64,000 bases of DNA, from positions 29,453 through 93,452 of the forward strand of contig JAJEGM010000016.1 of assembly GCA_022819825.1 (NCBI GenBank), given 5' to 3'. A program made the position numbers and the translations under genes. Positions within the stretch are counted from its first letter, which is position 1, and each line of letters opens with the position of its first letter. The notes beneath the pieces are model-generated. The model had not been told where the DNA came from, made no database searches, and saw only the letters and a list, made by a program, of their open reading frames with translations. This DNA is from Acidimicrobiia bacterium (GTDB lineage: Bacteria; Actinomycetota; Acidimicrobiia; Acidimicrobiales; Bin134). Below are positions 17,442-26,892 of the stretch, piece by piece.

Positions 17442-19916
17442 GTGCCCGACGAGCCTGATACGTCCCCAGAGTCTGAAGGGGCGCCTGTCAGTTCAATTCA
17501 GGACATCGACATCCAGACTGAGATGGAGCAGTCGTTTCTGGACTACGCCATGTCGGTCATCACCGCCCGGGCGCTCCCCGATGTGCGAGACGGGCTCAAA
17601 CCGGTCCACCGCCGCATTCTCTGGGGCATGTACGACCAGGGGACCCGGCCCAATCGGCCCTATGTGAAGTGCGCCCGGGTAGTGGGCGATGTCATGGGCA
17701 AGTACCACCCCCACGGAGACCAGGCGATTTACGACGCCCTCGTGCGCTTGGGCCAGGGGTTCTCGCTGAGGCACCCGCTGATCGACCCCCACGGGAACTT
17801 CGGATCTCCCAACGATCCGCCGGCGGCCATGAGGTACACCGAATGCCGTCTCGACGAGTTGGCCATGAGGCTGCTCGACGGCATCGACGAGCAGACCGTC
17901 GATTTCAGCGACAATTTCGATTCCACCGAGCAAGAACCAGAGGTGTTGCCGTCGCGGTTCCCCAATCTGCTGGTGAATGGCAGCCAGGGCATTGCGGTCG
18001 GCATGGCCACCAACATCCCGCCTCACAACCTGGGCGAGGTGATCGACGCGGTCAACCACTTGCTCGAAAACCCCGAGGCCACCGACGAGAGCCTGATGGA
18101 GTTCGTGAAGGGCCCGGACTTCCCCACCCGAGGTTGCATCATGGGCTTCCAAGGCATCCGCGACGCCTACACCACCGGCCAGGGAGCTATAAAGGTGCGG
18201 GCCTCGGCCGAGATCGTGGAGGACGACTCCAAGACCCGGATCGTGGTCACCGAGATTCCTTATCAGACCAGTGCCGAGATAATTGAGGAGAAGGTGGCCG
18301 ATTTGGTAAATCGGCAGGTGATCGACGGCATTCGCCAGATCCACAACGAATCGGCCAAGGGCCAGACCAGGCTGGTATTCGAGTTGAAGAAAGACGCCCC
18401 TGCGCTAGTGGTCCTCAACAACCTCTACAAGCACTCCCCCCTGCAAAGCACCTTCACGGTGAACATGGTGGCACTGGCCGACGGGGTGCCTCGCACGATG
18501 ACGCTGCGGGACTGTCTGGCCGCCTACGCCCGCCACCAGCAGGAGGTGGTGAGCCGTCGGACTCAATTCCGTTTAGACGAGGCTCGGCGACGGGAGCACA
18601 TCCTTGAGGGTCTTGTGAGAGCGGTAGACATGATCGACGAGATCATTGCCGCCATACGGGCATCGGAGAACCGGGCTGCCGCCCGGGCCACCCTGATGGG
18701 CGAGCAGTTCGAGTTCAGCGAGATCCAGGCCAACCACATCCTGGACCTTCCCTTGGGGCGGCTCACCCAGCTTGGCCGCCAAGAGCTGAACGATGAACTC
18801 GTTGAGAAGCGGGCGCTCATCGTGGATTTGGAGGCCATTCTGGCTGATGACGCCAAGCTGCGAGCTGTTATCCGAGAGGAGTTGCTAGAAGTGCGGGAGG
18901 CCTTCGCCACCGACCGGCGTACTCAGATAATGGCCGATGAGGGCGAGATCGACATCGAGGCCCTGATCGACGACGAGGACTTGATGTTCAGCCTGAGCGC
19001 AGCCGGGTATGTCAAGACGGTGACTCCCGACGAGTTCAGAACGCAGGGGAGAGGCGGCAAAGGAGTCATCGGCGCCAATCTGAAAGACGGCGACTACATT
19101 GCCTCGCTCATCCACACCACCGCTCACGCGTATTTGATGTTCTTCACCAACATGGGGCGCGTGTATCGCATCAAGGCCCACGAGGTGCCCCGAACTAGTC
19201 GAACCGCCCGGGGCATGGCCATCGTGAATTTGCTGCATCTGGCGCCCGAAGAGACCATCTCCGCGGTGATCGACACCCGGGACTACGAAACGATGCGGTT
19301 CCTGCTGTTCGTGACTCGCCGGGGGATAGTGAAGCGAACCCGGTTCCTCGAATACGACAAGACCCGGTCCCGGGGGCTCATCGCCATCAATTTGCGGGAA
19401 GACGACGAACTGGTGCGGGTGCTGCCCACCAGCGGAACCGACGACATCTGCCTAGTGAGCGCCTCAGGCAAGCTGATGCGTTTCTCGGAAGACGAGGTCC
19501 GAGCCATGGGACGACAGGCGGCCGGGGTGTGGGGGATGAGGCTGCGAGGCGACGATGTGGTCGTGGCCGCCAGTGCGGTACAGCCTGGCGACGAGATGTT
19601 GCTGGTTACCGACCAGGGATACGGCAAGCGGATGCCTTTGGACGAGTTTCGGGCCAAGCATCGCGGTGGCATGGGAATGCGGGCCATGAGGATGATGGAT
19701 GGTCGGGGCACAGTAGTGGCTGCACGGGTAGTGGCTCCGGAGGACGAGGTGTTCATGGTGGCGTCCAACGGGGTGACCATCCGAATTCCGGTATCTTCGG
19801 TTTCGGTGAAAGGACGACAAGCCTCAGGCGTGCGGGTGATGAGCTTGTCCGACGATCAGCTGGTGGCCGCCGTGGCCCCTGTCTTGTCCAGCTCCGAAGA
19901 CGAAGACGAGGAGTAG
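17442..19916 (+). CDS. gyrA: DNA gyrase subunit A
   Basis: An 824-residue breakage-reunion subunit. The winged-helix region has [10 protein letters not shown] and [16 protein letters not shown]. The catalytic tyrosine lies in [10 protein letters not shown] (about residue 134). Six beta-pinwheel blades follow from about 520, including the GyrA-box-like QGRGGKG. The quinolone-determining region has Gln at the position of E. coli Ser83 (residue 94 here). The start is GTG 17442 and the C-terminus is acidic (SSEDEDEE). Confidence 0.98.
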   Translation: MPDEPDTSPESEGAPVSSIQDIDIQTEMEQSFLDYAMSVITARALPDVRDGLKPVHRRILWGMYDQGTRPNRPYVKCARVVGDVMGKYHPHGDQAIYDALVRLGQGFSLRHPLIDPHGNFGSPNDPPAAMRYTECRLDELAMRLLDGIDEQTVDFSDNFDSTEQEPEVLPSRFPNLLVNGSQGIAVGMATNIPPHNLGEVIDAVNHLLENPEATDESLMEFVKGPDFPTRGCIMGFQGIRDAYTTGQGAIKVRASAEIVEDDSKTRIVVTEIPYQTSAEIIEEKVADLVNRQVIDGIRQIHNESAKGQTRLVFELKKDAPALVVLNNLYKHSPLQSTFTVNMVALADGVPRTMTLRDCLAAYARHQQEVVSRRTQFRLDEARRREHILEGLVRAVDMIDEIIAAIRASENRAAARATLMGEQFEFSEIQANHILDLPLGRLTQLGRQELNDELVEKRALIVDLEAILADDAKLRAVIREELLEVREAFATDRRTQIMADEGEIDIEALIDDEDLMFSLSAAGYVKTVTPDEFRTQGRGGKGVIGANLKDGDYIASLIHTTAHAYLMFFTNMGRVYRIKAHEVPRTSRTARGMAIVNLLHLAPEETISAVIDTRDYETMRFLLFVTRRGIVKRTRFLEYDKTRSRGLIAINLREDDELVRVLPTSGTDDICLVSASGKLMRFSEDEVRAMGRQAAGVWGMRLRGDDVVVAASAVQPGDEMLLVTDQGYGKRMPLDEFRAKHRGGMGMRAMRMMDGRGTVVAARVVAPEDEVFMVASNGVTIRIPVSSVSVKGRQASGVRVMSLSDDQLVAAVAPVLSSSEDEDEE

Positions 19917-19965
19917 CCTCCTACTCGCCGAAGCTTCCCCCCTGACATGACAGCGGAGAAGTGCG

Positions 19966-20331
19966 ATGGACGAGAGGGGATCGATTTCGGTGCTGGGCGT
20001 TGGGATGCTGGCGTTGATCGGGATGGCAATCCTGCTGTTGGGCCAACTCGGCGCTGACGGGGTTCGCCGGGCTCGGGCGACAGCAATTGCCGATGCGGTG
20101 GCAATGGCCGCGGCGGCCGACCCCCTGGCTGCTCGAGCCACCGCGGCGGCCAACCGGGCGACGCTGGTTTCGATGGTGCAAGAGGGCTTCGAAACCGAGG
20201 TGGTCGTGCGCCGCGACGGTTCACTGGCGACAGCCAGAGCAGAGTTCCGACCAATCGGGTGGTGGTGCCAATTAATTGACACCAGCGATCCCTTACACTT
20301 CGGGGCGTGTCCATCGACCCCGGTCGGGTGA
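19966..20331 (+). CDS. TadE/TadG-like pilus-assembly family protein
   Basis: A 121-residue protein. It begins MDERGSISVLGVGMLAL with one N-terminal membrane helix (about 7-27), the class-III-pilin-like pattern of small actinobacterial TadE/G-like proteins. The following RARATAIADAVAMAAAADPLA is also typical of them. These proteins are usually encoded with tad secretion genes; none is nearby. The start ATG 19966 has GGAG about 9 bases upstream. The last 25 bases overlap the next gene. Confidence 0.6.
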   Translation: MDERGSISVLGVGMLALIGMAILLLGQLGADGVRRARATAIADAVAMAAAADPLAARATAAANRATLVSMVQEGFETEVVVRRDGSLATARAEFRPIGWWCQLIDTSDPLHFGACPSTPVG

Positions 20332-20840
20332 GCGACCCCTCTGCCGCACCGTTGCCCAGCCAGGCAGCGGCGCGCCAACCGGTCAAGGTGACCCCGAGGG
20401 AGTACCGGAGGGCTGTGCGATTGCAGGCCCGCAAGGTGCGCCGGGTGATCCGGCACATCGAGCCCTGGTCGGTGTTGAAGATCTCGTTGATCTTCTACAT
20501 GTGCCTCTGGGTGATCGTGATGCTGGCCGGCGTGATGCTGTGGAGCATTGCGGTGGGCTCGGGCACCGTGGACGACACCGAGTCGTTCATCGAGGAGCTG
20601 TTCGCCCTGCAAGAGTTCAAGTTCAACGCCAGCCAGATATTCCGCGGCTTCGCCATAGGCGGGTTGGTGTTGGTGGTGGCGGGCACGTTCTTCAACGTCT
20701 TGCTGTGTGTGCTGTTCAACCTCATCAGTGATCTGACCGGCGGAATGAGGGTCACAGTCATCGAGGAGGAGACAGCTCGGCAACGGCCCCGGACTCGGCC
20801 TCGCCGATTTCGTTGGCCTGCCTGGAACCCCCGTAAGTAG
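20307..20840 (+). CDS. DUF3566 membrane protein
   Basis: A 177-residue protein with the DUF3566 pattern: IRHIEPWSVLKISLIFYMC leading into membrane helix 1 (about 58-80), a short extracellular loop, then helix 2 (about 113-138), and DLTGGMRVTVIEE just after it. The N-terminal 45 residues are basic and Pro/Ala-rich. It lies directly after gyrA as in other Actinobacteria (mycobacterial Rv0007). The function is unknown. The start is GTG 20307, inside the previous gene. Confidence 0.85.
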   Translation: MSIDPGRVSDPSAAPLPSQAAARQPVKVTPREYRRAVRLQARKVRRVIRHIEPWSVLKISLIFYMCLWVIVMLAGVMLWSIAVGSGTVDDTESFIEELFALQEFKFNASQIFRGFAIGGLVLVVAGTFFNVLLCVLFNLISDLTGGMRVTVIEEETARQRPRTRPRRFRWPAWNPRK

Positions 20841-20862
20841 GCTGTCCACTCGGTTTGGCATT

Positions 20863-20936
<74 letters not shown>

Positions 20937-20981
20937 CGTTGATGACTTTCCCCGGTTGCACCGTTGAGGGGGTTCGTTAGG

Positions 20982-21122
20982 ATGGGTGTCGTGAAGATTC
21001 TGCGAAGAGCGCTGGTTGCTCTGGCAGGGGCGGCTGCCATCGCTGCCATTTTGCGTGCTCGGGGAACCGGGGGCGTCCCGTCTCAGTCGGGCGGGTGGCG
21101 CCAGATCAGCGGCAGCAGCTGA
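20982..21122 (+). CDS. 46-residue membrane microprotein, DLW-39-like position
   Basis: ATG 20982 (or GTG 20991) to TGA 21122 encodes a 46- or 43-residue protein. It has a basic start (KILRRALV), one hydrophobic helix (ALAGAAAIAAIL) and a polar tail with a tryptophan (GGWRQISGSS). A GAGGGGG lies upstream. Actinobacteria often carry the tiny DLW-39 family protein beside the gyrA-linked tRNA-Ile. The layout matches but the DLW motif itself is not present, so the assignment is tentative. Confidence 0.5.
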   Translation: MGVVKILRRALVALAGAAAIAAILRARGTGGVPSQSGGWRQISGSS

Positions 21123-21182
21123 CTCTGAACTGCTCTATCTGAGCCGTATGGTGACCCTCATTCCGCCGGTCGGATAACTGAT

Positions 21183-22157
21183 ATGGACATCTCGATTGTC
21201 GGCGCGGGCGTGGTCGGCGCCGGGGTGGTGAATCACTTGGTTGGCTCGCCTTCGACGCCCGTCAGTCGGCTGGCTGTGATCGACCGAAATCCCGATCGGG
21301 CCTGGCACTTGGCCGAGAAACATGGGCCTCCGGTGACCGTGGGAAGTTTGGATGATGCGGCCGATGTGGTGGTTCTGGCTACCGCGTCAGGCACCCAGGC
21401 CCGACTGGCGCGTCGGCTTCTCAACCAGGGGCGGGTGGTGCTGGCCACCTCTGACTCGGTGTCTGATGTGAGGCGGATGCTGGGCATGAACGGCGCGGTT
21501 CGACAACAGGGCTCGCTGGTGGTTGCCGGAGTGGGCATGGCCCCCGGGCTGAGCGATGTGCTCGCCGTTCGAGCGGCCGCGGAGCTCGACCGGGTGACCG
21601 AGGTTCACGTCGCCAAGTTCGGCACTGGGGGGCCGGATTGCGCCCGGCAGCATCACCGGGCATTGAGCTCTCTGGCGTTGGAATGGCGGGGTGGTTGGAA
21701 GCAGCGGCCGGGCGGCTCGGGACGGGAGCTCTGCTGGTTTCCAAGCCCGGTGGACGCGGCGGACTGCTATCGGGCGGCATTGCCCGATCCGATGCTGCTG
21801 GTTAGGAAGTTCAGCAGGGCGGATCGGATCACGGCCCGCATGGCAGCTACTCGGAGGGATCGCTTTTCCTCCTGGCTGCCGATGCTGCGGCCCCCGCATC
21901 CGGAGGGGAAGCTGGGTGCTGTGCGCGTGGAGGTGCGGGGGCAGAAAGATGGTGCTTGGGCGGGGCGGATTCTGGGGGCTTCAGGGGCGCCGGGTTTTGT
22001 GGCTTCGTCGGTGGTGGTGAGCGCTCTGGAGTTGATCGGGTCGGGAAAGGTTGATGGAACTGGCGTGGTGGGGTTGTCGGAGATTGTGGACGCGGCTGAG
22101 TTTCTAGGAGTGCTGGAAGGGCAAGGGGTGGTCTGTGAGGAGTTTGCCGGGGTCTAG
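21183..22157 (+). CDS. Saccharopine-dehydrogenase-like NAD(P)-binding protein
   Basis: A 324-residue protein with an N-terminal Rossmann fold (ISIVGAGVVGAGVVNHL at about 3-19; VIDRNPDRAWHLAE) and VVVLATASGTQARLARRLL. A middle section (VAGVGMAPGLSDVLA) resembles the saccharopine dehydrogenase / homospermidine synthase group. The substrate cannot be deduced. It converges with the HisN-type gene, overlapping by 4 bases. Confidence 0.65.
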   Translation: MDISIVGAGVVGAGVVNHLVGSPSTPVSRLAVIDRNPDRAWHLAEKHGPPVTVGSLDDAADVVVLATASGTQARLARRLLNQGRVVLATSDSVSDVRRMLGMNGAVRQQGSLVVAGVGMAPGLSDVLAVRAAAELDRVTEVHVAKFGTGGPDCARQHHRALSSLALEWRGGWKQRPGGSGRELCWFPSPVDAADCYRAALPDPMLLVRKFSRADRITARMAATRRDRFSSWLPMLRPPHPEGKLGAVRVEVRGQKDGAWAGRILGASGAPGFVASSVVVSALELIGSGKVDGTGVVGLSEIVDAAEFLGVLEGQGVVCEEFAGV

Positions 22158-22957
22158 CCGTTGTTGAGGAGAACGCGGAGTTCTTCGTGGAAGTGTCCGT
22201 TGGTGGCCAGCCAGTCACCGGCGGATGGGGTTTCGGTGCCGTTCCATTGGGTGATTTGGCCGCCGGCCTCGGGGATTATGACGAGCATGGGGGCGATGTC
22301 CCAGAGGTTGAGGCCGGGATCGATCATGGCGTCGACGCGACCGGTGGCTACCAGCACGTAGCCGTAGCCGTCGCCCCAGGTGCGCACTCGGGGACCTGTT
22401 CGGCTCTCTCGGTCGCGGGTTCGCCTGACTCGATCGAAGGCGCCTTCGGGCCACCATTCGGTTCCAGATGTGCTCAAGTACGACCGGCTTAGCTCGGTTT
22501 GGGTGCTCACTTGGCAGCGGCGGCCGTTGTGGTGGCAACCCAAGCCTCGACCGGCCCATACCGCTTCGTCCAGGCCGGGCACGGCCGCCACTCCGATGGC
22601 CGGGCCGTGCTGGTCTATCAAGGCCAGCAAAGTGGTGTACAGGGGCACACCGCGGACGAAGCTGCGGGTGCCGTCGATGGGGTCGATCACCCAGGTTCGC
22701 CCCGATGTGCCCTGCTCTTCGGGGTATTCCTCTCCGATCACCGCATCGTCGGGGAACCTCTGGGCCAAAGCCTCTCGGAGGAAGGCCTCCGCGGCCTTGT
22801 CGGCTTCGGTTACCGGTGACCCGTCGTCCTTGCGCAGCACCGAAAGCTCATGGTCGGAGAACCACCTCAGTGTTAGCCGCCCGGCTTCTCGGGCCAGCTC
22901 TACGGCTTCGTCGAGGAGGTCAGCGGCAACTGCATCGGCCGAGCTGGGCTCGGTCAT
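22154..22957 (-). CDS. hisN: Inositol-monophosphatase family, HisN-type histidinol phosphatase
   Basis: A 267-residue Mg-dependent phosphatase. Family motifs are present: KDDGSPVTEADKAAE (about 42-56), GEEYPEE, WVIDPIDGTRSFVRG (about 90-104) and NLWDIAPM with EAGGQIT. The GEEYPEEQG/TRSF variant is close to actinobacterial histidinol-phosphate phosphatases (HisN), which dephosphorylate histidinol phosphate. No other his gene is nearby, so another sugar or inositol phosphate is possible. It overlaps the CoA-transferase stop by 4 bases (ATGA). Confidence 0.75.
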   Translation of the reverse strand: MTEPSSADAVAADLLDEAVELAREAGRLTLRWFSDHELSVLRKDDGSPVTEADKAAEAFLREALAQRFPDDAVIGEEYPEEQGTSGRTWVIDPIDGTRSFVRGVPLYTTLLALIDQHGPAIGVAAVPGLDEAVWAGRGLGCHHNGRRCQVSTQTELSRSYLSTSGTEWWPEGAFDRVRRTRDRESRTGPRVRTWGDGYGYVLVATGRVDAMIDPGLNLWDIAPMLVIIPEAGGQITQWNGTETPSAGDWLATNGHFHEELRVLLNNG

Positions 22958-24186
22958 CCAAGAATGCCTTGGTCCCGCAACGCGGTGAGTCGGTCGTTGT
23001 CCAATCCCAAGACCTCGCTGAGCACCTCGTCGGTTTGCTGGCCGACGGTGGGGGCGTGGGTGGGGACGGGGAGTTCTTCGTCGAAGAACTTGACCGGAAG
23101 GGGGAGCTGCTCACAACCCACCTGCTCGGTGGTGAACAGCGGAAGGCGGTCTTGGAACTGGGGGTCGTCCACCACGTTCTTGGCGTTGTTCACCGGGGCG
23201 ATGGGCGTGTTCACCCGGTCGCCGAACTCCAGCCATTCGGCGCTGGTCTTGGTGCGGAAGATGTCCCGCAACTCCCGCTGCATCTCGAGGTTTCCCCGAG
23301 CGTGGTCGGCGTACTTCGATCCCGGCCAGCGGTCGAACAGGTCCATGCGGTCCAACGCCTCGCAGAAGTTCTTCCAAAACGCCTGTTCAGAGGCCATGAA
23401 CAGCACGTGACCGTCGGAGGACTCATACATCTGATAGCGAACGCCCTCCCACATGCCGGCCAACCCCGGGGCCCGACGCTCATAGTCGTCGGACGGGTTG
23501 CCGGTGACCTCGTCTTCGGGACGCTCGTAGGCCTTCCAGGTTTCGATGCGGTACCAGTCCATGTAGGCGGCCGCGTCGGACTGAGCCAGCTCGAGCCGAC
23601 AGCCCTCGCCGGTGTCCCGAGCCCGAATGATTCCGGCACACACCGCGAGCGCGCCAATGAGGGGGGCGATGTTGATGCCTATGTTGGGCATCTCCGGGAT
23701 GCGGCAAAAGCCGTCGTCGTCATAGGCGGGGGGGATCAGACCGGCCCAGGTGTCGTAGGCGATGCCGTGGCTGGGCATGTCCTTGTACGGGCCGGTCATC
23801 CCGTAGCCGCTGATGGTGGCGAACACGATCTGGGGGTTGACTTCCTTCAGCTGCTCATAGCCCAAACCCCGCCGTTCCAGGGCGCCGGGCCTCATGGCCT
23901 CCACCACCGCGTCGGCATTGCGAGCCAGATCCAGATAGAGCTCCACGCCCTCGGGTTGGCGAAGATCGAGCACGATGCTGCGTTTGCCCCGATGGGTGTG
24001 CAAATGCAGCAACGACACCCCGTTGACGATGGGCCAGGTCATCTGGCGGATGTAGTCGCCTTGGGGAGGTTCGACCTTGATGACGTCAGCACCCATGTCG
24101 GACAGGAACGTGGTCAAGAAGCCGGGGCCGAGAAGCGAGCTCTCGATCACTCGGACGCCGGCGAGGGGGGGAGCAGAGTGGCTCAT
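22954..24186 (-). CDS. CaiB/BaiF family III CoA transferase
   Basis: A 410-residue protein of the family III CoA transferases. It begins LAGVRVIESSLLGPGFLTTFLSDMGADVIKVEPPQGDY-like (motif LADMGADVIKVEPP at about 28-41) and has MRPGALERRGLGYEQLKEVNPQIVFATISGYG. The central region AYDTWAGL has the Asp in the place of the catalytic aspartate. It moves CoA between organic acids; the substrate is unknown. It overlaps both neighbours by 4 bases within an operon with an SDR and an LLM monooxygenase, suggesting catabolism of a carbon compound. Confidence 0.87.
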   Translation of the reverse strand: MSHSAPPLAGVRVIESSLLGPGFLTTFLSDMGADVIKVEPPQGDYIRQMTWPIVNGVSLLHLHTHRGKRSIVLDLRQPEGVELYLDLARNADAVVEAMRPGALERRGLGYEQLKEVNPQIVFATISGYGMTGPYKDMPSHGIAYDTWAGLIPPAYDDDGFCRIPEMPNIGINIAPLIGALAVCAGIIRARDTGEGCRLELAQSDAAAYMDWYRIETWKAYERPEDEVTGNPSDDYERRAPGLAGMWEGVRYQMYESSDGHVLFMASEQAFWKNFCEALDRMDLFDRWPGSKYADHARGNLEMQRELRDIFRTKTSAEWLEFGDRVNTPIAPVNNAKNVVDDPQFQDRLPLFTTEQVGCEQLPLPVKFFDEELPVPTHAPTVGQQTDEVLSEVLGLDNDRLTALRDQGILG

Positions 24187-24896
24187 GCCATGGTCCCCCC
24201 GTCAACTCTGAGCACGATCCCATTGCAGTAGCTGGCGTCGTCGCTGGCCAGGAAGGCGAACGCGGAGGCCAGTTCCGGCGGTTGGGCGGGCCGGTGGTAG
24301 GGGAGCATGCCGGCCATGAGGGTGAGATCCACGTCTTCCGGGGGGGTGAACTGCTCGCCGATCGGCGTCTCGACCCCGCCGGGAGCTATGCAGTTGACCC
24401 GGATCCCCGACCGCCCGTTGGTGATGGCCATGGTCTGGGTGAGGGCGATCACCCCGCCCTTGGACGCTGAATAGGCTGAGCTCCACGCTTGGGCGTTGGT
24501 GCCGGCCGTGGAGGCGGTGTTGACGATGTTGCCTTGGGATTCGAGCAAATGGGGCAGGCAAGCTTGGGACATGAAGTAGGTGCCGGTGAGGTTGACGCCG
24601 ATGACCCGGTTCCAAGCCTCGGGGGTTTCATCTTCATCTCGGGCGAAATGGCCGATGCCGGCGACATTGCATAGCACGTCAATGCGGCCGTAGGCATCCA
24701 CTATCTGAGCGACGGTGGGAGCGATGGCGCCGAGGTCTAGCAGGTCCAGTTGGATGGCCATGTCGACGTCGTCAACCGGATCCCGGTCGATACCCACCAC
24801 GGTGCCACCCTCTGAGCGCAGACGGTCGGCGGTGGCCCGTCCAATGCCGGAAGCCGCGCCAGTGACTATGGCGATCTTGTCTTCAAATCGGTTCAT
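24183..24896 (-). CDS. Short-chain dehydrogenase/reductase
   Basis: A 237-residue classical SDR. It has cofactor motif TGAASGIGRATA (about 14-25), NVAGIG, the serine region IVNTASTAG and the catalytic YSASKGG; RVNCIAPGGVETPI follows. The ATG at 24896 was chosen over the TTG at 24902. An acidic residue after the Rossmann beta2 strand (GIDRDP) suggests NAD. It belongs to the operon 26820-22154. Confidence 0.9.
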   Translation of the reverse strand: MNRFEDKIAIVTGAASGIGRATADRLRSEGGTVVGIDRDPVDDVDMAIQLDLLDLGAIAPTVAQIVDAYGRIDVLCNVAGIGHFARDEDETPEAWNRVIGVNLTGTYFMSQACLPHLLESQGNIVNTASTAGTNAQAWSSAYSASKGGVIALTQTMAITNGRSGIRVNCIAPGGVETPIGEQFTPPEDVDLTLMAGMLPYHRPAQPPELASAFAFLASDDASYCNGIVLRVDGGTMA

Positions 24897-24910
24897 GCCC
24901 AAAGCATGGC

Positions 24911-25573
24911 CTATTGAGACGGTCGGCGATGCATCAAGGCAGGTTGAGGTGCCGTCATGGCCGTATTCCGAGAGGGTGCCTCAATGATCCCGGTCAACAT
25001 GTCCACCAGATTGGCGGCATACACGTGGTCTTGAGTGGCCAAGGGATCGCCTGCTTCGATGCGGCGGGCCCGCTCGGCCAACGAGGCGGTCATCAGCTGG
25101 ATCATGCCCAGAACCCGCTCGTCTCGCTGGGCTTTGTCGGCCGCCGATGAGCGGTCTCGCAACAGCCTCAAGATGGCGTTGAGGTTTGCCGGCACGTGGG
25201 TGGGATCGAAATCCCAGCGACTGAAGTCTGCGCTGAGCTGGGCCACTATCCGCAGGTAGCACCGACCGCTGTCGGTGGCCAACCGGCGGGTGAGGGGTTG
25301 GACCAGCGCCTCGATGAGCGCGGGAGTGTGGTCGTCATCCAACGAAGCCCACACCTCACCCCGGTCTTGGTCGATGGGCTCACCGTGCTCTCGCAAGATG
25401 GCGTCGAGCACCCCGCTACGGGACCCGAAGTGATAGGAGAGCGCCGAGCTGTTCTTTTGCCCGGCGGCGGCCACGATGTCTTGAACCCGCACCTTCCAGA
25501 TGCCTTGCTCGGCGAACAGGCGCTCGGCTTCGGCGATGAGTCGGGCTCGGGTTTCGGTGGCGTCGCGGGGCAC
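24911..25573 (-). CDS. TetR/AcrR family transcriptional regulator
   Basis: A 220-residue repressor-type protein. The N-terminal helix-turn-helix is typical (TRARLIAEAERLFAEQGIWKVRVQDIVAAAG at about 7-37, then SALSYHFGSRSGVLDAIL). The C-terminal ligand domain is all-helical. The start is GTG 25573 with AAGGA 9 bases upstream; the open frame runs much further but only over the LLM gene. It likely controls its own operon through the inverted repeat at 26862-26884. The effector is unknown, possibly an acyl-CoA. Confidence 0.9.
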   Translation of the reverse strand: MPRDATETRARLIAEAERLFAEQGIWKVRVQDIVAAAGQKNSSALSYHFGSRSGVLDAILREHGEPIDQDRGEVWASLDDDHTPALIEALVQPLTRRLATDSGRCYLRIVAQLSADFSRWDFDPTHVPANLNAILRLLRDRSSAADKAQRDERVLGMIQLMTASLAERARRIEAGDPLATQDHVYAANLVDMLTGIIEAPSRNTAMTAPQPALMHRRPSQ

Positions 25574-25599
25574 AGCCGCTGTTCCTTGAGTCGGTCGGG

Positions 25600-26820
25600 C
25601 TATTTGCCGTGGCCCAGGGGCAATATGGCGGTGTCGGGGATGAGCTCCACGTCGATGCCATCGGGCAGCGGGAATTCGAAGTCGGGATACCGACGCTGGG
25701 CGGTCGCCCGATATCGGTCGGTGGAGTGGATCGGGTCGGGGTCGTACTCCGGAATGACCTTGGTGCCGAACACTTCGAGCATCTCGTCGATCTCGTCGTG
25801 CTCCATGCCCTCGCCGGGCAGGCCGAACACCACCTGATCGCAGCCTACCGTCTGGTAACGGGCCACCTGTTCGCAGACCTCTTCGGCATTGCCGCACAGC
25901 ATGTAGCCGCCGGCAATGGCCCCGTCGAGCATCTCGTCGGTCCACTCGATCTGGTTGGGCGCAGAAGGCCAGGTGATGGCGTCGGGAGACTTGGGCATGG
26001 TGTCGTGGTAGAGGTTCACCATCGTGACCAGGTAGCCCCGCCCCTTGGCTTTGGCGATCTCCCGGGCCCGTTCCCGGTCTTCCAGGCAGATGACGGCGTT
26101 GGTCATCATCACGTTGTCGTTCTTGAACTGGCCGACCTGCTCCACCGGGCTTTGGATGGCTTCCTTGTAGGCGTCGATGCGGCCCTTGAGGTTGAAGATG
26201 GGCTCGAAGTTGAAGGCGATGGCGCCGATGCCCAGCGACCCGGCCTTGGCGAAGGTGGGCGGGTTGCCGCACGCCACCCAGATGGGGGGATGGCCGTGGC
26301 CGTGGGGCTTGGGCAGCACGTTGTGGGGCTTGGGCACCGAGAAGTGCTCGCCCTCGAAGCAGTAGTCACGCTGCTCCCACATACGGGGGATCTCGCGGAT
26401 TACCTCATCCCACATCGACTTGGTTTCGGGCGGGGTCAGCCCGCCGAAGGTGGCCACTTCATGGCTGCCTGCACCTCGCCCGGTGCCGAACTCAAAGCGG
26501 TTCTCGGTGATGTGGTCGAGCATTGCAGCCCGCTCGGCAATGCGGACCGGGTGCTCCTTGGCCGTCGGCAGGCTGGTGATTCCAGTGGACAGGTGGATGC
26601 GATCGGTTTTGGCGGCCACGTAGCCCATGACCGGCGCTGGCGCCGACATGTGGCTGTATTCAGTGAGGCAGTGGTGCTCGCCGAACCAGGCGTACTTCCA
26701 GTTGTACTTGTCAGCGGTGATGACGTAGTGGGCCTCCCGCATCAAGGCAGTGTGCTCGGCTTCGGTGTCGTGGGCTGCTGGCCCAGGGATGTAGCCGTTT
26801 ACGAATATTCCGAACTCCAT
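25600..26820 (-). CDS. Luciferase-like (LLM class) flavin-dependent monooxygenase
   Basis: A 406-residue protein of the bacterial luciferase superfamily. It begins MEFGIFVNGYIPG; WFGEHHCLTEYSHMSAPAPVMGYVAAKT and LPTAKEHPVRIAERAAMLDHIT follow, as do RFEFGTGRGAGSHE and VACGNPPTFAKAGSLGIGAI (quoted in pieces). It should use FMNH2 supplied by a reductase elsewhere to oxidise an organic substrate. It is the first gene of an operon with TetR, SDR, CoA transferase and a phosphatase. Confidence 0.88.
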   Translation of the reverse strand: MEFGIFVNGYIPGPAAHDTEAEHTALMREAHYVITADKYNWKYAWFGEHHCLTEYSHMSAPAPVMGYVAAKTDRIHLSTGITSLPTAKEHPVRIAERAAMLDHITENRFEFGTGRGAGSHEVATFGGLTPPETKSMWDEVIREIPRMWEQRDYCFEGEHFSVPKPHNVLPKPHGHGHPPIWVACGNPPTFAKAGSLGIGAIAFNFEPIFNLKGRIDAYKEAIQSPVEQVGQFKNDNVMMTNAVICLEDRERAREIAKAKGRGYLVTMVNLYHDTMPKSPDAITWPSAPNQIEWTDEMLDGAIAGGYMLCGNAEEVCEQVARYQTVGCDQVVFGLPGEGMEHDEIDEMLEVFGTKVIPEYDPDPIHSTDRYRATAQRRYPDFEFPLPDGIDVELIPDTAILPLGHGK

Positions 26821-26861
26821 GGTCTCCTCCGCGTCCGTTGGGTGAGGGCAATGCCGAGACA

Positions 26862-26891
26862 GTTCTAATGGAAGATATTAGAACGTGTCAA
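26862..26891 (-). promoter_or_regulatory. Promoter with overlapping inverted-repeat operator upstream of the LLM operon
   Basis: On the minus strand a perfect -35 TTGACA (26891-26886) is followed after 18 bases by TAGAAC (26867-26862). Perfect 8-base arms GTTCTAAT (26862-26869) and ATTAGAAC (26877-26884) enclose 7 bases and cover the spacer and -10. Blocking by the operon's TetR regulator is the obvious inference. Confidence 0.6.
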
Positions 26892-26892
26892 G

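Noticed and set aside
22468..24231. 587-codon open frame on the plus strand
   Set aside because: Antisense to the HisN-type and CoA-transferase genes; composition is not protein-like.
25574..26272. Upstream extension of the TetR frame
   Set aside because: The extension lies over the LLM gene in another frame and has no TetR homology; GTG 25573 is the proper start.
25609..26868. 419-codon open frame on the plus strand
   Set aside because: Antisense to the LLM monooxygenase gene.
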